Shown here: positions 1-7,042 of the stretch, one piece after another
Position numbering within the stretch: the first letter of the stretch is position 1
How the letters are laid out: every line of letters starts with the position of its first letter
Assembly: GCA_903893335.1 (NCBI GenBank)
Contig: CAITLX010000885.1
Span: forward strand, 1 to 16,914
DNA from: an uncultured delta proteobacterium
Lineage (GTDB): Bacteria > Myxococcota_A > Polyangia > Polyangiales > Polyangiaceae
Direction: 5' to 3'
DNA: 16,914 nucleotides
The notes under the pieces: model-generated
Database searches by the model: none
The model's input: only the letters and a program-made list of their open reading frames with translations
What the model was told of the DNA's origin: nothing
Translations under genes and position numbers: made by a program

Positions 1-2
1 CG

Positions 3-2276
3 CGCGCCGCGGCGGCCGCTGGCGACGCCGTGGGTGGGCTCGCCGAGCGTGCGGCCGTCCGCCTCGGCGAGGGCACCGTCGGCGCGCGCGCCGCGGGCCA
101 CATCCTCCCGGCGGTGGCGCGTGGCGCGGTCGAGGGAGCGGCCTACGGTGCGGGGCAGGGGCTGAGCGAGGGCGTCCTCGGCGACCCCGACAACGTCGCC
201 GAGCACGTCGTGGCGGGGCTCGGGCACGGCGCGATCATCGGCGGCGCGATCGGCGCGGCGACAGGGGGTGTCGCCACGCTCTTCGGCGAGGCTGGCCGTG
301 GCGCGCGGGGCCTGCTCGCTCCGCGCGCGAAGGACGTCGAGAGCCTCGCTGGCAAGGCCTACGGGGAGGCGGCTCCGGGGCTCGGGGGGCGCTTCCTCGA
401 GGCGTCGTCGGCCGTCAGCGGGCACACGCCCGAGGAGATCGGCACGTTCCTCGGCGGCGCCGAGGCGAAGGCGAACCGACAGACGGCGCGCTTCGGCATC
501 GACCGGGACACGGCGATCCGCAACGTCACCGGCGACCTGGACGAGCTCGCGCAGGCGAGCAACGCCGTCGTCGAGGAGGGTAAGGGGGCGCTGAAGCTCG
601 GGCAGATGACGAAGACCGTCACGCGCGGCAACGAGCCCGAGGTCGAGGCGTACGCGACCGGCGTGCTCGGCGAGACGCAGCAGCGGCTGCACGAGATGCT
701 GGCCGACGAGGGGTCCTTCGGCTTCCGCAAGAACATCAAGGACGCGGCGAAGATCGTCGACTCGACGTTCGAGCGCGTGTCGAAGATCTCGAGCGAAGGC
801 GGGGCCGACGCGAACGCGAAGCTCTTCATCGAGCTGGACGGGCTCAAGCGGAGCCTCGCGCCGTTCGCGAAGCCGGGCATCGCGCTCGACCGGTTGCCGA
901 GCACGGACCAGGCGACGGCGAAGGCCTTCGACGACATCTACAAGGGCGTCATGGGGGGCCTGGAGAACAAGTCCATGTTCGGGCACGCCGCCGAGCAGCA
1001 GCAGGCGGTGAACGCCGCATGGGCCAAGCAGATCAACTCGGCGCGCTACGTCGAGAACGAGTTCCTGCGCGTCGTCGGGCGCGAGCCGGGCGACATGTTC
1101 CGCCCTCGCTTCGGGGCCGACCCGGAGAAGGCGGCGAAGTACCTCGGACAGCTCACGAGCGCGAAGAACGACCTGCGCGATCGCGCACTGAAGGACTGGA
1201 TCGACCACACGCGCGAGCTCGCGAAGACGATGCGCTCGGCGTACGACCTCCCCGCTGCGAAGGCGGCCGAGGTGGACCGCGTCGTCGAGACGGCCGGGCG
1301 CCTCGAGAAGCGCCTCGAGACGGAGGGCCACGCGCTGAAGCTGCACAACCAGCTGCGCGGCATGATGGCCGAGGAGGCCGGGGGCGTCGCGGCGCTCGCG
1401 TCCCCCGTGGTCGGAGGCATGGCGGGAGGCCCGCTCGGGGCAGTGGCCGGCGCGGCCCTGTCGGGCGTGGCGAAGCCCGCCACGGTGGCCTGGCACCTTG
1501 CGACGCTCGAGCGGGCCACCGAGAGCGTGCGCGCGCGCGCGGGAGGCTTCCTCCGCCAGGCGATGCGCCCCGCGATGCTGGCCGCGCCGGCCGCGTCGGT
1601 CCGCCGGGGCACGGTCGCCGCGTCGGTCCGATGGGCTGCGGCGGTCGAGGACCCGAAGAAGTTCGACCGCAAGGTGGAGCAGATCCGCACGTTCGCGTCG
1701 ACGCCCGAGGTGCAGATGGAGCACACGCGCCGCGCGCTCGGCGACGACGTCTGGACGCACGCCCCCGCGGTCGCCGCGGCGGTGCTCTCGACGAGCGTGC
1801 GCGGGGCGCAGTTCCTCGCGTCCAAGGCGCCCCCGACGGGCACCTCGAGCAGCCTGACGCCGCAGTTCGAGCACCGCGGGCTGCCGGCGGCCGTGCGCAT
1901 GAAGTTCGCGCGCTACGCCAGCGCGGTCGAGGACCCGATGAGCGTGCTCGACGATCTGGCGCAGGGGCGCCTGTCGATGGAGGGAGTCGAGTCGCTGCGC
2001 ATCGTCTACCCGCGCATCTACTCGGACGCGACCGCGCAGATCCTCGAGCAGATGGTGGACCTGAAGAAGCCTCTGCCGTACGCGACGCGCCTCCAGGTGG
2101 GCCTGTTCCTCGGCGCGGCTGACACCACCACGCGCCCGCAGTTCCTCGCGGCGATCCAGGGGGCCTACGCCCAGGTGACGCCCGACGCGCCCGACGGACC
2201 TCCGCCGCGCGCCCCCGCACGCCAGCTGAAGAGCGGCGGAATGCTCACGAGCACGCAGCAACTCGCATCGAAGTGA
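3..2276 (+). CDS. Large glycine-zipper phage protein, probable ejection/internal virion protein (5' partial)
   Basis: The frame is open to the left edge, so the true start probably lies outside; the first visible start is GTG at 30, giving 748 residues. Counted from that GTG, residues about 30-85 and 447-482 are Gly/Ala-rich stretches with repeated GxxxG spacing (for example GAIIGGAIGAATGG), typical of membrane-inserting glycine zippers. Between and after them are long charged, helix-forming segments. There is no enzymatic motif. Large, helical, glycine-zipper proteins placed just before lysis genes are commonly DNA-ejection or internal virion proteins that line a channel across the cell envelope. 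That role is inferred from composition and position; a tail-tip or tape-measure-related protein is possible. It ends in TGA at 2274, next to the start of the lysis genes. Confidence 0.6.
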   Translation, partial: RAAAAAGDAVGGLAERAAVRLGEGTVGARAAGHILPAVARGAVEGAAYGAGQGLSEGVLGDPDNVAEHVVAGLGHGAIIGGAIGAATGGVATLFGEAGRGARGLLAPRAKDVESLAGKAYGEAAPGLGGRFLEASSAVSGHTPEEIGTFLGGAEAKANRQTARFGIDRDTAIRNVTGDLDELAQASNAVVEEGKGALKLGQMTKTVTRGNEPEVEAYATGVLGETQQRLHEMLADEGSFGFRKNIKDAAKIVDSTFERVSKISSEGGADANAKLFIELDGLKRSLAPFAKPGIALDRLPSTDQATAKAFDDIYKGVMGGLENKSMFGHAAEQQQAVNAAWAKQINSARYVENEFLRVVGREPGDMFRPRFGADPEKAAKYLGQLTSAKNDLRDRALKDWIDHTRELAKTMRSAYDLPAAKAAEVDRVVETAGRLEKRLETEGHALKLHNQLRGMMAEEAGGVAALASPVVGGMAGGPLGAVAGAALSGVAKPATVAWHLATLERATESVRARAGGFLRQAMRPAMLAAPAASVRRGTVAASVRWAAAVEDPKKFDRKVEQIRTFASTPEVQMEHTRRALGDDVWTHAPAVAAAVLSTSVRGAQFLASKAPPTGTSSSLTPQFEHRGLPAAVRMKFARYASAVEDPMSVLDDLAQGRLSMEGVESLRIVYPRIYSDATAQILEQMVDLKKPLPYATRLQVGLFLGAADTTTRPQFLAAIQGAYAQVTPDAPDGPPPRAPARQLKSGGMLTSTQQLASK

Positions 2277-2302
2277 ACCACTGCCGGGATGGGGATTCCA
2301 AG

Positions 2303-2770
2303 ATGACGCCGCCGAGCGACGCCGCAGAACACCAGTCAGACGCCCGCCTCTCGCACGCTCCGAACGAAGCCGAAGAGTTGAAGACGTTCGCCGAAGCAGT
2401 CGGCGTAAAACCAGGGCTGCTGCACCACTTCGCGAGCGCGAAGGGGATGGTCGTAGCGTTCGCCGGCGTGCTCGGCGCGACGTTCGGCGCCGGTCGGTAC
2501 GCGCAGTCGTTCGCGCTCGACGTCGCCCAGGCGAAGGCGGAGGCCGCCTCGGCGCACTCCGCGGTGTCGGCGATGGCCGCTGCGCCCGACGTCCCCGACC
2601 TGCGCCAGCGCGTCGCGCGCATCGAGGAGCACGACGCCGACATCATCCTCGCCGTCCGCTCGCTCGACAGCCGTCAGCGACGCGCCGAGGTCAACGCCTA
2701 CATCACCTGCTCGCGCCTCGGCGGGGGCCAGCAGTGCCTGTCGCCAATCGCCGCGTCCACCGTCCCCTGA
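2303..2770 (+). CDS. Single-pass membrane protein with coiled coil, i-spanin-like
   Basis: The 155-residue protein has a polar N-terminus, one predicted membrane segment at about residues 47-64 (GMVVAFAGVLGATFGAG) and then long charged helices. The helix around RVARIEEHDADIILAVRSLD has coiled-coil character, and the C-terminus carries two cysteines. This N-in topology with an outer coiled coil resembles the i-spanin (Rz-type) subunit of two-component spanins, which help disrupt the outer membrane at lysis. The ATG at 2303 is chosen because a G-rich stretch (GGGG) lies 8 nt upstream. An in-frame GTG at 2273 overlaps the previous stop and would add 10 residues. The lysis role is inferred from topology and neighbours; a holin accessory protein is the main alternative. 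Confidence 0.6.
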   Translation: MTPPSDAAEHQSDARLSHAPNEAEELKTFAEAVGVKPGLLHHFASAKGMVVAFAGVLGATFGAGRYAQSFALDVAQAKAEAASAHSAVSAMAAAPDVPDLRQRVARIEEHDADIILAVRSLDSRQRRAEVNAYITCSRLGGGQQCLSPIAASTVP

Positions 2771-2783
2771 GAAGGAGCCCCCG

Positions 2784-3353
2784 ATGCCCACGCTGACCGC
2801 TCTGCTCGCCGCGCTCTCCGCCTGGCCTACCGCGCACCCGTACCTGTACGCGCACGTCGTGGCGCCGCTGCTCGTCGGCGTCGTCGCGCCTGCCGCGGTG
2901 GCGGCGGTGGCCCGCGCCTGGGCGACCCCTCCGCTCGCCCTCTCGCGCATCGTCGAGTCGCTGAAGGCGATGGGAGTGGACGTCCCCGGGCTCGTGCGCG
3001 CCTGGCTCGCGAGCGAGACGGCCCAGCTGCCGAGGCTGGCGGGGCGCTACCCTCGGCGAGCTCCGCCGCGTGGCGTCGCGCGCGTGTCGATCCTCGCGGC
3101 GCTCGTCGCCGTGGCGCTCGCCCTCATCGTCGGCCCCCTCGCGCTGGGCGGGTGCGGCCCGACGAGCCCCGCGAACGCCGTGGTCGACTTCCCGACCCGG
3201 AGGGTCATCGAGCAGGTCGGATGCGACGTGGCCGCTCCCGCGGCCGCCGCGCTCGACCCGGGCGTGCTCGCCATCCTCGAGGCCGTCTGCTCCGTCGTCC
3301 TGCCCAGGTACGGCGCCCACGCGCCCGTCCGCGACGCGGGGGGCGAGCAGTGA
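2784..3353 (+). CDS. Membrane protein with internal lipobox, holin/o-spanin-like
   Basis: The 189-residue protein has a strong Shine-Dalgarno sequence (GAAGGAG) before its ATG. It has a hydrophobic N-terminal region (about residues 5-45) and a second hydrophobic segment (about 102-122) ending in LALGGC, with the cysteine at residue 124. LGGC fits a lipoprotein signal-peptidase II site. An in-frame GTG codon at 3084 sits immediately before the second segment, so an internal start would give an 89-residue lipoprotein precursor. The full-length form could act as a holin-like or two-pass membrane protein, and the short form as an o-spanin. Position after an i-spanin-like gene and before three hydrolase-like genes supports a lysis role. 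No family was recognised by sequence alone. Confidence 0.6.
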   Translation: MPTLTALLAALSAWPTAHPYLYAHVVAPLLVGVVAPAAVAAVARAWATPPLALSRIVESLKAMGVDVPGLVRAWLASETAQLPRLAGRYPRRAPPRGVARVSILAALVAVALALIVGPLALGGCGPTSPANAVVDFPTRRVIEQVGCDVAAPAAAALDPGVLAILEAVCSVVLPRYGAHAPVRDAGGEQ

Positions 3354-4102
3354 CGGTCCGTCGCGCGCTCGGGCGCCTCCCCGCGCGCCACGACGCCCGC
3401 ACGCTCCGGCTCGTGTCGTACCTGGGGGCCGAGCTACCGCCTCCGCCCGACGCGATCGACTACGGCGACGTCGTCAAGAGCTGGCCGATGTACGCGAACG
3501 ACCGCGTAGGCAACTGTACGATCGCGGCGGCTGGGCACATGGTGCAGGCGTGGACCGCGGAGGGACGCGGCCACGAGGCGCGCGTCTCCGAGGCCGCCGT
3601 GATGCACGCTTACAGCGCGGTGGGCGGGTACATCCCGGGCGACCCGTCTACGGACAACGGGGCCGTCGAGCTCGACGTGCTCAAGTACTGGCGCTCTGCC
3701 GGCATCGGCGGGCACACGATCGGCGCCTACGCGGCGGTCCATGCGCACGACGAGCGAACGGTGCGGACGGCGCTCTACCTGTTCGGCGGGCTCTACATCG
3801 GCGTGGCGCTGCCCGAGACGGCAGAGATGCAGGACGCCTGGGAGATCGACGAGGCCGCCACGGCCGAGGCGCAGGCGCCCGGGTCGTGGGGAGGGCACGC
3901 CGTGCCGCTCGTCGCGTACGACGCCGACGGGTTGACCTGCGTGACCTGGGGCAAGCCGCTGCGGATGTCGTGGGCGTTCTTCGCGAAGTACTGCGAGGAG
4001 GCCTACGCGCTGCTCTCGCGCGACTTCCTGCACAACGACAAGGGGCCGCACGGGTTCGACCTGACCGCGCTGCGCGCCGACCTTGCGGCGGTGTCGAGGT
4101 GA
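3350..4102 (+). CDS. Papain/C39-like cysteine peptidase-type protein
   Basis: The 250-residue protein starts at GTG overlapping the previous stop (GTGA). It carries a Cys motif, DRVGNCTIAAAGH, with the candidate nucleophile at Cys56. A downstream WGGHAVPLVAYD gives a candidate catalytic His183, followed by a TWGKPLRMSWAFFAKY segment in the position where papain-like folds have the Asn/Trp-Gly strand. The usual Asn there appears to be Thr, so activity is uncertain. Proteins with NCTIAA...H cores occur in phages and bacteria as C1/C39-like domains. In a lysis cassette it could cleave peptide cross-links of the wall or process a phage protein. No signal peptide is seen, so export would need the holin. 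Confidence 0.65.
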   Translation: MTVRRALGRLPARHDARTLRLVSYLGAELPPPPDAIDYGDVVKSWPMYANDRVGNCTIAAAGHMVQAWTAEGRGHEARVSEAAVMHAYSAVGGYIPGDPSTDNGAVELDVLKYWRSAGIGGHTIGAYAAVHAHDERTVRTALYLFGGLYIGVALPETAEMQDAWEIDEAATAEAQAPGSWGGHAVPLVAYDADGLTCVTWGKPLRMSWAFFAKYCEEAYALLSRDFLHNDKGPHGFDLTALRADLAAVSR

Positions 4103-4560
4103 CGCTCCCCGCGCTCGTCGCGGCTGTCGCGGTGCTCGTCGGGCTCTCGCCGGTGCGCGTGCGCGCCGTCGTGTCGGCCGCGACCGGGGCCGTTGAGCAT
4201 GCCCCCGCGCAGGCCGCCCTCGTCGAGCGCGTCGGGGGCGTGCGCGCCGAGGCGCTCATGCTCGCGATCGCCGTGCGCGAGAGCCACCTGCGCGTGGGCG
4301 TCGAGCGGTGCCGCGTCGTCGGCGACCAGGGCCGCGCCGTCGGGCTCTGGCAGGAGCACGCCACGGGCAAGACGCGCGACGCGTTGTGCGCCCTCGGCGC
4401 CTCTGCGCAGGCGCGCGTGGCGCTCGACCACCTGGCCTACTGCGCGGGGCGCTCGAGCAGCCTCGAGGGGATCGTCGCCTGCTACGCGGGGCGAGCCGAG
4501 GGCCACCCGATCGTGGCGGACCGCGCGCACCTCGCGCGCGAGCTCGCGGGGGCGCCGTGA
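4099..4560 (+). CDS. Lytic-transglycosylase-like lysis protein with N-terminal signal/anchor
   Basis: The 153-residue protein begins at GTG overlapping the preceding TGA. Residues 1-19 are hydrophobic (LPALVAAVAVLVGL), a signal peptide or signal-anchor. The rest resembles a compact SLT/lysozyme-like fold: AIAVRESHL supplies a candidate catalytic Glu61, GDQGRAVGLWQ matches the G-x-x-Q region of transglycosylases, and GIVACYAG sits where AYN-type motifs usually occur. Such enzymes cleave the glycan strand between MurNAc and GlcNAc. The hydrophobic N-terminus suggests secretion independent of the holin, as in SAR endolysins. The match is motif-level; the degenerate AYN region leaves some doubt about catalysis. 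Confidence 0.6.
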   Translation: MTLPALVAAVAVLVGLSPVRVRAVVSAATGAVEHAPAQAALVERVGGVRAEALMLAIAVRESHLRVGVERCRVVGDQGRAVGLWQEHATGKTRDALCALGASAQARVALDHLAYCAGRSSSLEGIVACYAGRAEGHPIVADRAHLARELAGAP

Positions 4561-5309
4561 GCCGCGTACCGGCCGAGCTGCCGGACCTGCTGACCGTGGC
4601 GAGCGTGCCGCAGATCGCCGCCGCGCTCGCGCACGCGTCGACCGCGCTCGGCCTCGGGCTCGACCGCCGTGACGTGTGCCTGCTGCTCGCCCAGGTCGCG
4701 TTCGAGACGGGGCTGGGGAAGTCCATGCACCGGTGGAACCTCGGCAACGCGAAGCACGTCGACGGCGACGGGCGCGACTGGTGCTCGTTCGCGTGCACGG
4801 AGGTGTTGCACGGGCGCGAGGTGTGGTTCTTCCCGCCGGCGCCCGCGTGCCGGTTCCGCGCGTTCCGGTCGCTCGACGAGGGGGCGGTCGACTACCTGTC
4901 GATGATGCGCCGGACCTTCCGCTCGGCCTGGCCGGCGCTGCTTAGCGGCGACCCGGTCGCGTTCGTCTCGGCGTTGAAGGCCGCGCACTACTTCACGGCC
5001 GACGTCGGGCTCTACACCAGGGGGGTCTCGTCGATCTTCACGTCGGTCCTCGCGCGCATGCCCGAGGACCTCGAGACGACCGTGATGCCGTGGACGGCGG
5101 ATGACGAGCTCGAGGTGGGCGCGCTCTGCCCCGGCAACGCGGCGACGCTGACGAGCACGGGCGTCTGCCTGCCGCTCCCGATGGTGGATGCGGAGAGCCT
5201 CTCGGAGGCGCTCTCGGAGGAGCAACTCGCCTGCTACGAGGCCGGCCTCTCGCTCGCGCGCGCGGACCTCGAGGCCGAGCCGCTCACCCAGCCGACCGGG
5301 AAGGCGTAA
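4557..5309 (+). CDS. Glucosaminidase-like peptidoglycan hydrolase (probable endolysin)
   Basis: The 250-residue protein starts at GTG overlapping the previous stop. Residues 42-66 contain LLLAQVAFETGLG...WNLGNAK, the hallmark arrangement of flagellar FlgJ/GH73-like glucosaminidases, where Glu50 would be the catalytic acid and W-N-x-G-N lines the cleft. Later residues (EGAVDYLSMMRRTF and HYFTADVGLYTRGV) fit the rest of such a domain. The last 70 or so residues are acidic and unassigned. The enzyme would hydrolyse glycan strands during lysis or serve as a virion-associated hydrolase. It ends the cassette; its stop codon is in the loop of a terminator hairpin. No signal peptide is evident. Confidence 0.75.
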   Translation: MSRVPAELPDLLTVASVPQIAAALAHASTALGLGLDRRDVCLLLAQVAFETGLGKSMHRWNLGNAKHVDGDGRDWCSFACTEVLHGREVWFFPPAPACRFRAFRSLDEGAVDYLSMMRRTFRSAWPALLSGDPVAFVSALKAAHYFTADVGLYTRGVSSIFTSVLARMPEDLETTVMPWTADDELEVGALCPGNAATLTSTGVCLPLPMVDAESLSEALSEEQLACYEAGLSLARADLEAEPLTQPTGKA

Positions 5310-5317
5310 CGCCTTTT
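5301..5317 (+). terminator. Intrinsic terminator whose loop is the lysis gene's stop codon
   Basis: AAGGCG-TAA-CGCCTTTT forms a perfect 6-bp stem with a 3-nt loop. The loop is exactly the TAA of the glucosaminidase-like gene, and T residues follow. It probably ends the late/lysis transcript. The stem is short, so partial read-through into the integrase genes is possible. Confidence 0.55.
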
Positions 5318-5319
5318 GC

Positions 5320-5348
5320 TTGACAAGTAACGCGCCGGGGCGCAGCTT
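5320..5348 (+). promoter_or_regulatory. Candidate promoter for the RHH-integrase pair
   Basis: A perfect -35 hexamer TTGACA (5320-5325) lies just after the terminator. At 17-18 bp spacing the -10 region is poor (CAGCTT or AGCTTG), so the promoter is either weak or activator-dependent. It is the only obvious -35 element upstream of the ATG at 5355. Confidence 0.35.
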
Positions 5349-5354
5349 GGGTGC

Positions 5355-5519
5355 ATGCCGACGCCCACCCGCGACACCACGTTGACCGTCCGCGTCTCCG
5401 CCGAGGAGCGCCGCATGCTCGCGCAGCTCGCCGAAGAGGCGGGCGTCAGCTCGAGCGACATCGTCCGCATCCTCGTGCGCCGCGAGTTCGCCGCGCGCAC
5501 CACCGGGGGCGCGCGATGA
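5355..5519 (+). CDS. Small ribbon-helix-helix DNA-binding protein
   Basis: The 54-residue protein reads as a compact ribbon-helix-helix (CopG/Arc-type) domain. A strand, DTTLTVRVS, is followed by helix A (AEERRMLAQLAEEAG), a turn (VSSSD) and helix B (IVRILVRREFAAR). Such proteins bind DNA as dimers through the paired strand. It is coupled to the integrase gene by a 4-bp ATGA overlap, so it is probably co-expressed with it. It could be a recombination directionality factor, an autoregulator of integrase expression, or an accessory attP-binding protein. It is too short for most automatic ORF cut-offs. Confidence 0.75.
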   Translation: MPTPTRDTTLTVRVSAEERRMLAQLAEEAGVSSSDIVRILVRREFAARTTGGAR

Positions 5520-6772
5520 GCCGCCAGCGCACCGGGACGATCGAGATGCGCGGCGGCATCGCGCACGCGCGCGTCACCGTCGACACCTCCGCCGAGGAGC
5601 GCGCAGCAGGGGCCCCCGCGACGAAGCGCGCCTGGTACTCGCTCGGCACGCCCGACCGGTCGACCGCCAAGCGCCGCCTGCGCAAGCTCCTGGTCGACCT
5701 CGGCGTGGGCAAGCAGGTCGAGTCGCGCTCCGCGATGCCGCGCGTCGCCGACTACGCCGAGGAGCTCTTCGAGCGCCGCGCGTCGGCCGGCATCGTGAGC
5801 GTCTCGGACGACCGCCGCTGGTTCACCCGCTGGATCGCCGCGACCATCGGGCCGCTCCGGCTCGACGAGGTCAGCTCCCAGCACATCCGCGACGTCCTGG
5901 ACGGAGCCGTCGAGGCGAAGCTCGCGCGCGAGAGCGTCCGCAAGCTGCGCGTCGTCTGCCACATCATCTTCGACGCGGCCTGGCGCGACGAGCTGCTCGA
6001 CGCGAACCCCGTCGCGCGCACGAAGGTCCCCGCGATCCGCGAGCTCAAGAAGCGCCGCGTGATCCTGACCGACGCGGAGTTCGTCGCGTACCTGTCGAGC
6101 ACGAAGGCCGACCCCGAGCTGCGCCTCATGGCGCTCGTCGCCCGCGTCGAGGGAGGCATGCGCACGAGCGACGTCTGCCGCTGGGACTGGTCGATGATTG
6201 ACACGGTCGACTTCGCCGAGTGCATCATCCCGCGCGCCAAGACCGACAGCCCGCAGGCGATCCAGATCCCCCAGCTGCTGCGCCCGTTCCTCCACATGCG
6301 ATGGGTCGAGGTCGGGCAGCCCTCGAGCGGGCCGGTGTTCCCCGTGCGCCGTGGCCCGCGGGCAGGCGAGGCGAGGGTCCAGCGCGGCACGTCGTTCGCT
6401 CATGCGCTGCGCCGCGACCTGTACCGCGCCCACATCATCCGGCACGCGTGCACGCGCCCCGAGAGCCTGCCGCTCGAGCACCGCGACGCGGCGTGCTGCG
6501 AGGGCCTCTCGACCGATCCCCTGTACGCCGAGACGGCGCTCTCGCTCCCGGTCGACTTCCACTCCTTCCGCCGGGCCTTCTCCTCCGCGCTCGCGAACGC
6601 CGGCGTGAACGCGCAGCAGGCCATGCGCCTCGCGAGCCACACCGACCCGCGCACGCACATGCGGTACGTCGGCGACAGCCCCGAGATGCGCGCGATCCCC
6701 GACGCGGCCGTGCCTGCTCTGCCGGCGTCAATTGCCACGGCGAGCGTGGCAAATGGGCGCCGCGCCGGGTAG
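5516..6772 (+). CDS. int: Tyrosine recombinase / phage integrase
   Basis: The 418-residue protein starts at ATG overlapping the RHH gene's stop. An N-terminal arm-type/AP2-like region (about 1-60) is followed by a core-binding SAM-like domain (about 75-165) and a catalytic domain. The tyrosine recombinase residues are visible: Arg216 in GGMRTSDV, Lys242 in RAKTDS, His349 and Arg352 in HSFRR, His375 in LASHTD, and nucleophile Tyr384 in MRYV. It catalyses site-specific integration and, with a directionality factor, excision. The catalytic domain has an insertion of about 60 residues between Lys242 and His349 that includes a cysteine/histidine stretch (HACTRPESLPLEHRDAACC). The attP-like region begins inside its 3' end, a usual arrangement for phages that target tRNA genes. 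Confidence 0.93.
   Translation: MSRQRTGTIEMRGGIAHARVTVDTSAEERAAGAPATKRAWYSLGTPDRSTAKRRLRKLLVDLGVGKQVESRSAMPRVADYAEELFERRASAGIVSVSDDRRWFTRWIAATIGPLRLDEVSSQHIRDVLDGAVEAKLARESVRKLRVVCHIIFDAAWRDELLDANPVARTKVPAIRELKKRRVILTDAEFVAYLSSTKADPELRLMALVARVEGGMRTSDVCRWDWSMIDTVDFAECIIPRAKTDSPQAIQIPQLLRPFLHMRWVEVGQPSSGPVFPVRRGPRAGEARVQRGTSFAHALRRDLYRAHIIRHACTRPESLPLEHRDAACCEGLSTDPLYAETALSLPVDFHSFRRAFSSALANAGVNAQQAMRLASHTDPRTHMRYVGDSPEMRAIPDAAVPALPASIATASVANGRRAG
6729..6755. repeat. Palindromic TTGCCACG repeat 1 (candidate integrase arm site)
   Basis: TTGCCACG (6732-6739) and CGTGGCAA (6745-6752) form an inverted pair separated by 5 bp, within the last codons of the integrase gene. The same octamer recurs at 6841-6859 and 7047-7063, on both sides of the tRNA-like core, which is how arm-type integrase sites are arranged. 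Confidence 0.6.
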
Positions 6773-6808
6773 CCGCCGAGGTCGCGGAGGGTTGCCCGAC
6801 GGGCCTCC

Positions 6809-6830
6809 AGGGGCCCTCGGGGGCCCTTTT
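6809..6830 (+). terminator. Intrinsic terminator after the integrase
   Basis: GGGCCC-TCGG-GGGCCC is followed by TTTT. The stem extends by a G-T and an A-T pair. It lies 37 bp after the integrase stop and would end the integrase transcript before the attP core. Confidence 0.6.
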
Positions 6831-6837
6831 CGGGCTT

Positions 6838-6862
6838 CATTTGCCACGGACCGTGGCAATTG
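6838..6862. repeat. Palindromic TTGCCACG repeat 2 (candidate integrase arm site)
   Basis: TTGCCACGG-A-CCGTGGCAA is a perfect 9-bp inverted repeat around one base. With its flanks it is the near-exact reverse complement of the repeat at 6729-6755 (12 bp and 11 bp matching, 4 versus 2 central bases). It lies 34 bp from the tRNA-like core. Confidence 0.6.
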
Positions 6863-6878
6863 ACCGGAGGGCGGTTCT

Positions 6879-6896
6879 GAAATCCTGAGTGATTTC
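6879..6896. repeat. Short dyad bordering the attP core
   Basis: GAAATC (6879-6884) and GATTTC (6891-6896) are inverted copies around 6 bp and abut the 3' end of the tRNA-like sequence. After integration this would follow the regenerated host tRNA. It could be a protein-binding dyad or a trailer hairpin; there is no T-tract, so a terminator is not claimed. Confidence 0.35.
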
Positions 6897-6942
6897 GGTG
6901 CGCCCGGAGGGATTCGAACCCCCGGCATTCGGATTCGAAGTC
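6897..6942 (-). other. attP: attP core: 3' portion of a tRNA-Arg(TCG) gene
   Basis: Read on the minus strand, this is the end of a tRNA starting at the anticodon loop. The loop CTTCGAA (anticodon TCG) is followed by TCCGA, variable loop ATGCC, T-stem GGGGG, T-loop TTCGAAT, T-stem CCCTC, acceptor strand CGGGCGC, discriminator A, then CC. The 5' half is absent: the next bases (CCTGA then unrelated sequence) give no matching anticodon stem, D-arm or GCGCCCG acceptor. A truncated tRNA beside a tyrosine integrase, with phage genes on both sides, is the expected form of an attP core that rebuilds the host tRNA on integration. CCA is not fully encoded here (CCG). Exact borders need the host tRNA sequence. 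Confidence 0.85.
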
Positions 6943-7042
6943 AGGCAAACCAGGACGCAACGACGCGATATCACAGTCAACCGCGCCTCGGAAGAGCCGG
7001 CGCGCGTCTGTCTGATTCCGCGTGGTTACGCCTGCGCCCGGT

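Noticed and set aside
2273..2302. GTG 2273 as start of the i-spanin-like gene
   Set aside because: It overlaps the previous stop, as many genes here do, but has no ribosome site; ATG 2303 has a G-rich motif at suitable distance. Not fully excluded.
5234..6658. 474-residue minus-strand frame opposite the integrase
   Set aside because: Low-complexity Arg/Ala/Glu-rich translation caused by high G+C; the plus strand carries a clear integrase with all catalytic residues.
6889..6945. A complete tRNA gene
   Set aside because: Only the part from the anticodon loop to the 3' end is present; no D-arm, no 5' acceptor strand, and the 5' side of the anticodon stem does not pair. It is treated as an att core.
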